From Aquificaceae bacterium (GTDB lineage Bacteria; Aquificota; Aquificia; Aquificales; Aquificaceae), in the NCBI GenBank assembly GCA_015487535.1, contig WFPN01000232.1, forward strand, positions 1 to 16,670: 16,670 nt of DNA, in the 5' to 3' direction. The translations under genes and the position numbers were made by a program. Shown in pieces: positions 7,544 through 14,883 of the stretch (its first letter is position 1; each line of letters begins with the position of its first letter). Under the pieces are notes generated by a model. It made no database searches. It was not told where the DNA came from and worked only from the letters and a program-made list of their open reading frames with translations.

Positions 7544-8023
7544 ATGCCTCTGAAAGTTGGCGATGCGGCTCCGGACTTTACTCTGAGGGATTACGAGGGT
7601 AGGGAGTTTAGCCTAAGCGGGCTGGACGGTTTTAAGCTCCTCATCTTTTACAAGGTCACCTGTCCCACATGCCAGCTCACCCTCCCCTTCGTGGAGAAGA
7701 TGTACAAGTCTTACGGGGGAGAGATCCACTTCCTCGGCTTGGTTCAAGACCCTGAAGGGGAGGCCAGGAGGTTCGCAGAGGACTACGGCCTCACCTTCCT
7801 CCAGCTCATAGATGCTCCCGATTACAAGACCTCCATAGATTATGAGGTTATGGTTGTTCCAACCGTATATCTGGTAGATCCAGAGGGGAGGATCTCCTTC
7901 GTTGAGGAGAGCTTTGTAAAGGCTTCCCTAGAAGAGCTCAACGAAAAGCTCGCGGAGATAGCGGGAAGGGAAGTGAACCCCATCTTCGAGGACGTGAGCG
8001 TTCCACCCTTCAAGGCTGGCTGA
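7544..8023 (+). CDS. Thioredoxin-fold protein of the redoxin/TlpA/AhpC-TSA group
   Basis: A 159-aa protein with the redoxin N-terminal signature VGDAAPDFTL (5-14), a CPTC active site (Cys40, Cys43) in KVTCPTCQLTLPF, and the cis-proline loop MVVPT (Pro106). This is a thioredoxin-type dithiol reductase or peroxiredoxin-like layout. No signal peptide or anchor is present, so it is likely cytoplasmic, unlike most TlpA/ResA proteins. The partner is unknown. A TTG at 7517 would add nine residues overlapping thiE, but the conserved start MPLKVGDAAPDF and the AGGGGGG stretch (7530-7536, 7 nt before the ATG) favour 7544. It is the last gene of the tRNA-Ser/thiE unit. A bcp-like peroxiredoxin is the main alternative. 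Confidence 0.85.
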   Translation: MPLKVGDAAPDFTLRDYEGREFSLSGLDGFKLLIFYKVTCPTCQLTLPFVEKMYKSYGGEIHFLGLVQDPEGEARRFAEDYGLTFLQLIDAPDYKTSIDYEVMVVPTVYLVDPEGRISFVEESFVKASLEELNEKLAEIAGREVNPIFEDVSVPPFKAG

Positions 8024-8035
8024 GGCTCGAGGAGC

Positions 8036-8054
8036 AGGCGCTAGGTCAGCGCCT
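8036..8054. terminator. Hairpin between convergent redoxin gene and recG (possible bidirectional terminator)
   Basis: A perfect 7-bp inverted repeat AGGCGCT / AGCGCCT (8036-8042 with 8048-8054) has a 5-base loop. It starts 13 bases after the redoxin stop, and its far end touches the recG stop codon (8056-8054). No T-run follows on either strand, so it is not a classical Rho-independent terminator; it may stop transcription or protect 3' ends from decay. Confidence 0.5.
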
Positions 8055-10423
8055 CAGGCTATGTAGCTGAGATCAAGCTTCTCCCCGTATCTGTATAAAA
8101 GCATCTCCCTGAGCTCGGTGTAGCTTTCAAGTCTAGGATCCTCTTCGAGTAGTTTCTGTGCGTCTTCTCTTGCTTTCTGGAGCACCGCTTTGTCCCTCGC
8201 CCTCGCCAGATTAGCCACGTTGAAGCCGAAGTATCCCGATTGTGAGACCCCTAGGAGCTCTCCCGGCCCCCTTATCTTCATGTCCATCTCCGCCACCTCG
8301 AAGCCGTCGTTGGTCCTCACGAGGACCTTCAGCCTCCTTATCGCTTCCGCGTCCGTTCTCCTCAGGCTGTCGGGGACAACCAGGTAGCAGTAGGAAGGCC
8401 TGTCCGACCTTCCCACCCGGCCCCTAAGCTGATGGAGCTGCGAAAGACCGAACCTGTGGGCATCCTCAACTATCATCAGCGTGGCCTCTGGAACGTCGAT
8501 TCCTACCTCCACCACAGTTGTGGAAACTAGTATGTCCCCCTCCTCCTTGAACCTCTCCATCACCTCCTGCTTCTCTTTATCGCTCAGCCTGCCGTGGAGC
8601 AGAAAGATCTTCATATCCGGCAGGAGCTCTCTCCACCTTTCGAACTCCTCTTTTGCGGCTTTGAGCTCCATCTTCTCCGATTCCTCTATAAGGGGGTATA
8701 TCACGTAAACCTTGTTTCCTTTAGAAACCTCCTCCCTTATGGCCTTCAGGATCTTATCCCTCTCACTCTCGAAGAGGAGCAGGGTCCTCACCGTTTGCCT
8801 TCCGGGTGGCATCTCGTCTATCACCGATATATCTAGGTCTCCATAGACGGAGAGGGCTAGCGTCCTCGGTATGGGGGTCGCACTCATGACGAGACAGTGG
8901 GGGTAGTATCCCTTTCCCTTCTCCAGAAGGAGCTTTCGCTGGAGCACCCCGAACCTGTGTTGCTCGTCTATTATCACCAGTCCGAGCCTCTCGAACTCAA
9001 CCTTCTCCTGTATGAGGGCGTGCGTTCCCACGACCACCTTTATGTTTCCCTCCCTTATGTGTCTGTATATGCTCCTCTTCTGAGCCGGTGTGAGGCTTCC
9101 CGTGAGCAGGCCTACCTCTATCCCCTCCTTCTCGAAGAACTCCCTAAACTTTCTGTAATGCTGCTGGGCGAGTATCTCCGTAGGTACCATGACCGCTACC
9201 TGATAGCCCCTCCTAACGGCGGCAAGGGATGCGCCTATGGCCACCACCGTCTTACCGCTCCCCACGTCCCCCTGTAGGAGCCTGTTCATAGGGTGCTCCC
9301 TGCTCATATCGAGCAGTATCTCCCTGAGGACCCTCCTCTGGGCGTTCGTAAGCTGGAAGGGGAGCTTTCTCTCGAACTCAACCACGAACCTGTCCGCCGA
9401 TACCTCTATCCTGGGTGACTTCTCCCTTTCAGCTTCCTTCTTCTTCAGCAGCAGGGATAGCTGGAACAGGAACAGATCGTCGTATATTATCCTCTCGTGA
9501 TAGGGATCTGAGAAGTCGTTCAAATTCTTTATATTCACACCTTCAGGTATGTGGAGAAAGAGAACGCTCTCGTCGAGCGGTGGGAAGTTCCTTTCCCCGA
9601 GTATCCTCTGGGGGAGGTAATCGGGCAGGTAAGGTACAGTCTTCTGGACTATCTTCTGGAGGGCTGTCCTTATCCTGTTCTGCCTCGTCTTCGAGGATAT
9701 CCTCGTTATCTCCCCCTTGCTCCTTACGTAGTAAACGGGGAATATCCTCCCGTACTCTCCCTCCTTCAGAAGTTCTGGATGAACTATGTACTTGCTTCCC
9801 CTGAAGCTCCTCACCTTTCCCAGGACTACAACCTCGCTGCCCTTCCTGTACAGGGCGGGTATGAAGTCCGCCTTCTTGTATCTGAACCTGAGGCTTATCT
9901 CCTCAGATCCGTCGGTGCACACGACCTCAGCGGTGTAGCTCCCCTCGCTTAGCCTCCTAACCTCCTTAACCTTCAGCCTCAGAACAACCTTCTCCCCAAC
10001 CTTGGCGAGCCTTATTGAGCTCAGCGGTCTCCTGTCCTCGTATCTGAGTGGAAAGTAAAAGAGGGCATCGAGGAGGTTCTCAATACCGAGGGATTGTAGA
10101 ACCTTGAGCTCTTTCTTTTCTAGGAACTTCAGCCTTTCCAGAGGTATCTGGAAATCCTTTATATGCCTCTTCTGAACTTTTTTAACCCTCCGCCCGGTGG
10201 GTTGGTAGTTTTTCAGGTACCTTTTGAGCTCAAGGACTATCGCCTTCTTCTTCTCCACCGGCATCCTGTCAAAGGTCTGGAGGCTCTCCAGAAGGTGCTC
10301 GGGAGCCCTGTCCCTGAGCTGGTTGTACAGGTAAAGGCCTATACCGAAGCCTCTCCTGAGCTTTACCGCCCCGTTCTCGAGAAGGCCGTCCAAGAACTTC
10401 AGGAGTTCCTGAGAGCTTTTCAT
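8054..10423 (-). CDS. recG: ATP-dependent DNA helicase RecG
   Basis: A 789-aa superfamily-2 helicase that reverses stalled replication forks and branch-migrates Holliday junctions. Motifs in order: wedge/OB domain (after LFYFPLRYEDRR), Walker A GDVGSGKT with Lys391, DEQH box from Asp486 (IIDEQHRFG), motif III SATPIPRT, motif V/VI TTVVEVGIDVP and QLRGRVGR. The C-terminal TRG-type region follows. Compared with the 693-aa E. coli protein it carries about 95 extra N-terminal residues, rich in Lys/Arg/Leu. Thermotoga maritima RecG also has an N-terminal extension that packs against the helicase domains. The ATG at 10423 lies 1 nt after the tamB stop. A TTG at 10435 (793 aa) is an alternative, with AGGA only 3 nt before it; neither start has an ideal ribosome-binding site, which suggests translational coupling. 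It is last in the rpsA-to-recG unit and convergent with the redoxin gene. Confidence 0.95.
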   Translation of the reverse strand: MKSSQELLKFLDGLLENGAVKLRRGFGIGLYLYNQLRDRAPEHLLESLQTFDRMPVEKKKAIVLELKRYLKNYQPTGRRVKKVQKRHIKDFQIPLERLKFLEKKELKVLQSLGIENLLDALFYFPLRYEDRRPLSSIRLAKVGEKVVLRLKVKEVRRLSEGSYTAEVVCTDGSEEISLRFRYKKADFIPALYRKGSEVVVLGKVRSFRGSKYIVHPELLKEGEYGRIFPVYYVRSKGEITRISSKTRQNRIRTALQKIVQKTVPYLPDYLPQRILGERNFPPLDESVLFLHIPEGVNIKNLNDFSDPYHERIIYDDLFLFQLSLLLKKKEAEREKSPRIEVSADRFVVEFERKLPFQLTNAQRRVLREILLDMSREHPMNRLLQGDVGSGKTVVAIGASLAAVRRGYQVAVMVPTEILAQQHYRKFREFFEKEGIEVGLLTGSLTPAQKRSIYRHIREGNIKVVVGTHALIQEKVEFERLGLVIIDEQHRFGVLQRKLLLEKGKGYYPHCLVMSATPIPRTLALSVYGDLDISVIDEMPPGRQTVRTLLLFESERDKILKAIREEVSKGNKVYVIYPLIEESEKMELKAAKEEFERWRELLPDMKIFLLHGRLSDKEKQEVMERFKEEGDILVSTTVVEVGIDVPEATLMIVEDAHRFGLSQLHQLRGRVGRSDRPSYCYLVVPDSLRRTDAEAIRRLKVLVRTNDGFEVAEMDMKIRGPGELLGVSQSGYFGFNVANLARARDKAVLQKAREDAQKLLEEDPRLESYTELREMLLYRYGEKLDLSYIA

Positions 10424-10424
10424 A

Positions 10425-13400
10425 TCAAAAGTCAAACTTCCTGATGAACCTTAATTTTAGCTCAGAGGTCTTGTCTGAGAAGACCCTTCCGTAGAAGGAA
10501 AAGCCCCTGGTGAGGGACACAGAACCGCCGTAGTAGGTTGCCCTCGGGTCCTTGAGCGTGCTCTGCTGGTACTCTATGGAGAAAGCTCTCGCTATCTTCT
10601 TTCTCACGTTCACGCCGAAGCCTACCTCCCCCTGGCTCCCGGTCTGGGTTGAAAAGGAGATCTCGACCCCGAGGAGATTTGCCAGACCGCTCCTCACGTT
10701 ACCTACGTAACCGAGCTGTTTGAAGAGCGCCTTTGCCACCGGGATCACTCCCTCGGCTGTGCTACCTATGATCAGCTTGGTTAGCAGCTCCCTAGTACTT
10801 CTGGGAGGCTCGGACCAGACTATCAGCCTCGGATCCTCCGCATCACCTCTCACGTTGAGAAATATGCTGATATCGTCGCTCGGGCTAACCAGTGTCACGT
10901 CTAAACTCGTACTCTCTCCCTCCGCCTCCTTCACAGAGCTTATAACCCCACCTTTGACGAAGAAGGTCCTGCCGAAGTACTTCAGCTCTCCAGATAGGAG
11001 CTCAACTTCCACGCTGTACTTCGGATCCGTGGAGCTCCCTGCCACCCATCCCCTCACGTTCGCGTAGATGTATCCCTCTGGGAGCATCAGCTTTACGGGC
11101 CTGTCGCTCTCGAAGCGAACGTCCAACTTAACGGGGATGGCCTTCGATCTTCTACCGCCCTTCTTTCCGAGTTTTTTGATCTCTATATCTCCGTTAAATA
11201 GCGCGTCCAGGCGGAGGTCCACCTCCCTGAGGTCCTTAACGTTCACCCAACCCTCGGAACTCACCCTAAGGGAGAGGAGAAAGTTATCGTCCCTGTAGAG
11301 GAGCGGGAGCTCCCTCGAGATCAGGTAAACGTAGTAATCTTTGAGGTTTAAAGAACCCACGTTGGCCGAGAGGCCTGTGTCCTCCTTCCACAGGGTAACG
11401 AAGGCGGCGAGGCTTCTGTCCAAGGCTTTAAGATCCACCCAGGCCTCCAGGGGAAAGGAGAAGAACCTGGAGTAGGTTACGACCCTTCCAGCGTTCCTAA
11501 CCTCCAAGTCTAGATTTCCGTCCCTGTATAGGAGAGAGTAGGCGAGCTTTCCTTTAGCTTTACCTCCGATGGGCGTGGCCGTGAAGAAGGAGAGCCTTTC
11601 AAGGTCCACCACGCCTTTAGAGGTAAGAGAGAAACCTTTCGAGTAGGACAGCTCAGCCTCACCCTCCAAAGCTCCCTTAAACTCCCCCTCCCACTCGAGC
11701 TTCCCCTTTCTCAGGTATAGACGCCCTCTCCTTTGAAGGAGCTCCACCACCGGCTTGTCCAGTATAGAGGCTTTGATCTCCTTCAGATTCAGACTTGCAT
11801 CGTCCAGATCGCCTGCTATATCCAGGCCCCCGAAGCTAACCTTAAAGGTCCCGCTATCGTACTCTGTCGGATTTACGCTGAAGAGAAAGCTCTCCCCCCT
11901 GTAACTCCCCCTACCGCTCAACCTGACCAGCTTTCCAAGGTAGAGGATCTCAGCCCCCCACTCGAGACCACCCCTTTCGGGTGTGCCCACGAAGCTGAAG
12001 CCGAGCTTCAGATTTTCGAGACTCAGCCTCCCGTTAGCTTTGAGAAGCTTTCTCCCCACGTTGAAGGTGTAGCTACCCCTCAGAACCTCCCCTGCTCCGA
12101 AAGTCCCTCCGCTCACATCTCCCCTTATACTGCCTTCGAACATTGTGTCGGGGAGATCCTTAGATCCGACCTTGATACCCTTTAGATGGAGGAGGTAGTT
12201 CCCTTCGAGGACCTTCACCTTAGTCAATCTCAGCCTTCCCGAGAAGGAGCTCTCTATCCTATCTCTCTTCAGCCTACCTTCAGAGATCTCAACGCCCAGC
12301 GCGAAACTACCTTCAGATGATGAGAACTCTACCCTGCCCTCTCTCACCTCCAGATCGACGCCGGATATCTCCCTGCTGAGGCCCCTCAGCTCGGTTATGG
12401 AGATGAGACCCTTTCTTAGGTTCCCCTTGAGATATCCTGAGAAGCCTTCCCCTCCGTATTCCAAATTCAAGTTCTCTCCCTCGAGATCGAGCCTGTAATT
12501 TCCGCTTCCAACCGAGATCCTCCCGTAGCTCAGATCCCTGAACTCCCCTGCACCCTTTAGTATCAGCTTCCCCTCATAACCTACCTTTCCCACGTAAGAG
12601 ATGCATGTGGAAGCCTCACCCTCCGCAAAGAAGAGGTTTCTCACCTCGATATCTCCCTCGAACCTCCCCTTTTGAAAGCTCCCCATCAGACTCAGATACC
12701 CTGGGCGTGAGGCTGTCAGTGAGATCTTCCCCTCACCCTTTCTGAGATCGTAATCGAGATCGAGGCCCCCTCTTCCGAACCTGAAGCCCTCCACGCTAAG
12801 GTTGTCTGTACTGAGCGAAAGGTTCAGCCTGCCCTTATCTATCCTGTACAGGACCCTTCCACCGACCCATGCAAAGACCAGGTAGGGAACGCCGAGCAGG
12901 TCCGAATCTACCGGGAAGCTGTCCGTTTCCGCCTCAAGGATCTTCTCCGGTAAGAGCTCAAACCGGTAATTCCAGGAGGTCAGATCGTTCCAGATCCTCC
13001 CTTTCAGGTAGGCTGTCCTCCCGAACTCCACCCTGAGCTCCGAGACGGTTCTAACCTCCCTCAAGCTCAATCTCTTCTCAACCTCTACCTCCTCGGTAAC
13101 CCCCTCGAACTTGGCGCTTAGGCCTTTGTAATCTAAGGTTCCTCTCCCCTCCACCCTCACGGGCTCCACCCTCACCGGGCCCCTGTGCACCCTCTCAACC
13201 TTTCCCTCAAAGCTGAAACCTGCCCTCAGGTCACTCTCATTCAGACTTCCCCTTACCTCGAAGTCGAACATATCCGACCAGACCCTCGCCCTCTCAACGA
13301 AGATCCTCCTTTCCCCGAGAAAGGCACCATCGAGCGTAACGTGTGAGGTAAGCCTTCCCGAAAGGACCTCTGCCCTGCCTATCAGCCTCCTGTTCTTGAG

Positions 13401-13805
13401 CTTCAAATCTCTTAGCAGTACCGCCGTCGCCTTCTCACCTACAAAGGTGATCAGGAAACTGCCTACACTGATCTCTGCCTCCTTTACAAACTCCGGCACA
13501 TACAGCCTTGGAACGGAGCGTGCTTCTTCCGTAGAGGTTTCTCCAACTGAGTTGAAGATTCCCTCCCTGAGGTACAGCTTTAGCCTACCGTCGTAAACAA
13601 GGGAGAGATCCTTCAGGGACAGGAACAGGTACCTTCCCCTGCTCGGCAGGTAAACGTAGAAGTTGCTGAGATTAAGAGATGGTGGGGACAGGCGGAGGGA
13701 GATCCCCTCCACCCTGTAGAAGATTCTCTTCGATATCAGATAGGGCTTTAGGAATATGAAGTAAAGGGAGAGGATAAGCAGAAAGAGGAAGGCAACATAG
13801 CGCAT
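10425..13805 (-). CDS. tamB: TamB/AsmA-like protein (translocation and assembly module, DUF490)
   Basis: A 1126-aa protein with an N-terminal signal anchor (residues ~4-21). A very long, repetitive beta-strand-rich body follows, and then a C-terminal TamB domain (~830-1126). In that domain PPRSTRELLTKLIIG (from Pro1000) matches the family's 'PP.S..E.LS.L..G' signature, and the protein ends in alternating beta strands with terminal FDF. TamB-like proteins form a hydrophobic groove across the periplasm that carries phospholipid between membranes, or with TamA assists outer-membrane protein assembly. E. coli TamB is ~1260 residues, so this one is slightly short. No tamA (Omp85) lies next to it here. 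The start ATG is 4 nt after the stop of the helix-turn-helix gene with only weak Shine-Dalgarno, so coupling is likely. The stop is 1 nt from the recG ATG. The body is poorly conserved; the C-terminus carries the assignment. Confidence 0.88.
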   Translation of the reverse strand: MRYVAFLFLLILSLYFIFLKPYLISKRIFYRVEGISLRLSPPSLNLSNFYVYLPSRGRYLFLSLKDLSLVYDGRLKLYLREGIFNSVGETSTEEARSVPRLYVPEFVKEAEISVGSFLITFVGEKATAVLLRDLKLKNRRLIGRAEVLSGRLTSHVTLDGAFLGERRIFVERARVWSDMFDFEVRGSLNESDLRAGFSFEGKVERVHRGPVRVEPVRVEGRGTLDYKGLSAKFEGVTEEVEVEKRLSLREVRTVSELRVEFGRTAYLKGRIWNDLTSWNYRFELLPEKILEAETDSFPVDSDLLGVPYLVFAWVGGRVLYRIDKGRLNLSLSTDNLSVEGFRFGRGGLDLDYDLRKGEGKISLTASRPGYLSLMGSFQKGRFEGDIEVRNLFFAEGEASTCISYVGKVGYEGKLILKGAGEFRDLSYGRISVGSGNYRLDLEGENLNLEYGGEGFSGYLKGNLRKGLISITELRGLSREISGVDLEVREGRVEFSSSEGSFALGVEISEGRLKRDRIESSFSGRLRLTKVKVLEGNYLLHLKGIKVGSKDLPDTMFEGSIRGDVSGGTFGAGEVLRGSYTFNVGRKLLKANGRLSLENLKLGFSFVGTPERGGLEWGAEILYLGKLVRLSGRGSYRGESFLFSVNPTEYDSGTFKVSFGGLDIAGDLDDASLNLKEIKASILDKPVVELLQRRGRLYLRKGKLEWEGEFKGALEGEAELSYSKGFSLTSKGVVDLERLSFFTATPIGGKAKGKLAYSLLYRDGNLDLEVRNAGRVVTYSRFFSFPLEAWVDLKALDRSLAAFVTLWKEDTGLSANVGSLNLKDYYVYLISRELPLLYRDDNFLLSLRVSSEGWVNVKDLREVDLRLDALFNGDIEIKKLGKKGGRRSKAIPVKLDVRFESDRPVKLMLPEGYIYANVRGWVAGSSTDPKYSVEVELLSGELKYFGRTFFVKGGVISSVKEAEGESTSLDVTLVSPSDDISIFLNVRGDAEDPRLIVWSEPPRSTRELLTKLIIGSTAEGVIPVAKALFKQLGYVGNVRSGLANLLGVEISFSTQTGSQGEVGFGVNVRKKIARAFSIEYQQSTLKDPRATYYGGSVSLTRGFSFYGRVFSDKTSELKLRFIRKFDF

Positions 13806-13809
13806 AAAC

Positions 13810-14448
13810 TCATTCTATTCCGTGCATCTTCAGGTTCTCCTTTATCCTGTGCAGCAGCTCTGCCGGGTTCTTTATAGGGTAGTCGAGCTCCTCTACTACC
13901 TCCTCGGCCTTCCTCCCCTTTATCATCACCCCAGCGAGCTTCTCCTTTATGTCCTCGGCAGACTGTATAGGGAAGTCGGTCCCCTTTATCCTCTTGAGGA
14001 CCATGTAAGCCCAGGGTATATCTAGGGCCTCGGCCGCTTGGGTACAGTATTCGAGGAATATCTTGGGCTCCTCGTGTCCTTCCTTTACCAGCTTGTAGGC
14101 CAGCTTGGCTATACCGCCTGCCGTGTGAACCCTGAGCTCCTTCTTCTCCTCCTGGGTAAGCTCCTCTAGATGCTGTATCTTGTACATAGCGAGCTCCGGA
14201 TCAGCCCTTAGTATGTTCCTCACCGTTTGCTTTGTCAGACCAACTATCTCAGCTATCTCCTCCTCAGTCTTCAGATACTCCTCCCTGAGGACTATCGCGA
14301 AGGCAGCTCTTGCCAAAGAGGGGAGCCAGGTGAGGGTTTTGAACTCCGCGAGCTTTTGGAGACCTCCCAAGAGATCGATGGACTTGAGAAACACCCTCGT
14401 AACGAGAGGTTCCACATCAACTTCCACAGGCTGAAGCTCTATGACCAT
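13810..14448 (-). CDS. Helix-turn-helix protein of unknown role (putative regulator)
   Basis: A 212-aa soluble protein. Residues ~58-82 (YLKTEEEIAEIVGLTKQT plus VRNIL) form a clear helix-turn-helix: an acidic first helix, the GLT turn and a recognition helix KQTVRNIL. The N-terminal block LKSIDLLGGLQKLAEFKTLT/WLPSLARAAFAIVL (~21-54) reads like a conserved core. From memory it resembles a family of predicted archaeal/thermophile regulators seen near KaiC-like genes, but I could not check this. The C-terminal half (95-212) is helical, with an IKGTDFPIQSAEDIKEKLAGV stretch and a partly similar later YPIKNPAELLHRIKENL. That suggests an internal duplicated motif. The start is firm: GGAGG (14456-14460, minus) is 7 nt before the ATG. 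It sits between tRNA-Pro (28 nt upstream) and tamB (4 nt downstream). Its target is unknown. Confidence 0.75.
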   Translation of the reverse strand: MVIELQPVEVDVEPLVTRVFLKSIDLLGGLQKLAEFKTLTWLPSLARAAFAIVLREEYLKTEEEIAEIVGLTKQTVRNILRADPELAMYKIQHLEELTQEEKKELRVHTAGGIAKLAYKLVKEGHEEPKIFLEYCTQAAEALDIPWAYMVLKRIKGTDFPIQSAEDIKEKLAGVMIKGRKAEEVVEELDYPIKNPAELLHRIKENLKMHGIE

Positions 14449-14476
14449 TTCTCCACCTCCTTTCCCTTATTGTAAA

Positions 14477-14549
14477 TCGGGGTGCCGGGACTTGAACCCG
14501 GGACCTCTGGCCCCCCATGCCAGCGCGCTGCCACCTGCGCTACACCCCG
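14477..14549 (-). tRNA. tRNA-Pro (anticodon GGG)
   Basis: On the minus strand the 7-bp acceptor stem pairs CGGGGTG (14549-14543) with CACCCCG (14484-14478). The C1-G72 pair and discriminator A73 (14477) are the bacterial proline identity elements. The anticodon stem is CTGGC/GCCAG with loop ATGGGGG and anticodon GGG (14516-14514), reading CCC/CCU. The T arm CCGGG-TTCAAGT-CCCGG is perfect. CCA is not encoded: the bases after A73 are TTT. It lies between the IHF/HU-like gene and the helix-turn-helix gene on the same strand. Confidence 0.97.
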
Positions 14550-14559
14550 TCTTCTATCT

Positions 14560-14567
14560 ATTTTATA
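14560..14567 (-). promoter_or_regulatory. Possible internal -10 box for tRNA-Pro
   Basis: The minus-strand run TATAAAAT contains TATAAA (14567-14562) and TAAAAT (14565-14560), 10-12 nt before the mature tRNA 5' end. The TAA stop of the upstream IHF/HU-like gene (14565-14563) lies inside it. A -35 box would fall in the 3' coding end of that gene; none is obvious. The tRNA may equally be processed from read-through of the rpsA transcript. Confidence 0.35.
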
Positions 14568-14865
14568 TTTTCTTCAGCTTAAGCTCTACAAGCTCCAACA
14601 GCTTTCTGCTTGGTTTGAATACTATCACCCTCCTGTCCGGAACGGGAACTTCCTCGCCAGTTCTCGGATTCCTCCCAACCTTACCCTTCCTGACCTTCAC
14701 GAGAAAGGTCCCGAAGCCCGATATCTGGACCTTCTCGCCCCTTTTGAGAGTGGCCTCTATTATCTCGAAGATCTCCGAGACTATCTCATAGACCTCTTTC
14801 TTTGTAAGGTCGAACTCCCCTTCGCACCTCTCGTAGATGAGGTTCGCTATGTCCCTCTTGGTCAT
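14563..14865 (-). CDS. HU/IHF-family DNA-bending nucleoid protein
   Basis: A 100-aa histone-like protein that binds as a dimer in the minor groove and bends DNA. The helical N-terminal half (TKRDIANLIYER..., 2-40) is followed by GFGTF (50-54). The DNA-binding beta-arm GRNPRTGEEV (64-73) has the intercalating Pro67. The C-terminal RRVIVFKPSRKLLELV (78-93) is nearer to the IHF pattern (RRVVTFRPGQKL) than to HU (AFKAGKAL). It lies 18 nt downstream of rpsA, as ihfB does in many Proteobacteria, so an IHF-type subunit is likely; HU remains possible. Minus-strand GGAG (14873-14876) is 7 nt before the ATG. Unlike HU, the acidic helix 2 region (EGEFDLTKKEVYEIVSEIFE) would suit a heterodimer partner, but this is speculation. 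Confidence 0.92.
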   Translation of the reverse strand: MTKRDIANLIYERCEGEFDLTKKEVYEIVSEIFEIIEATLKRGEKVQISGFGTFLVKVRKGKVGRNPRTGEEVPVPDRRVIVFKPSRKLLELVELKLKKI

Positions 14866-14883
14866 ATCAAGACTCCAAAAGGC

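Noticed and set aside
11733..12185. 150-codon plus-strand open frame inside tamB
   Set aside because: It is antisense to a well-supported gene, has low-complexity Pro/Leu/Ser-rich composition typical of shadow frames, and no promoter or ribosome-binding site.
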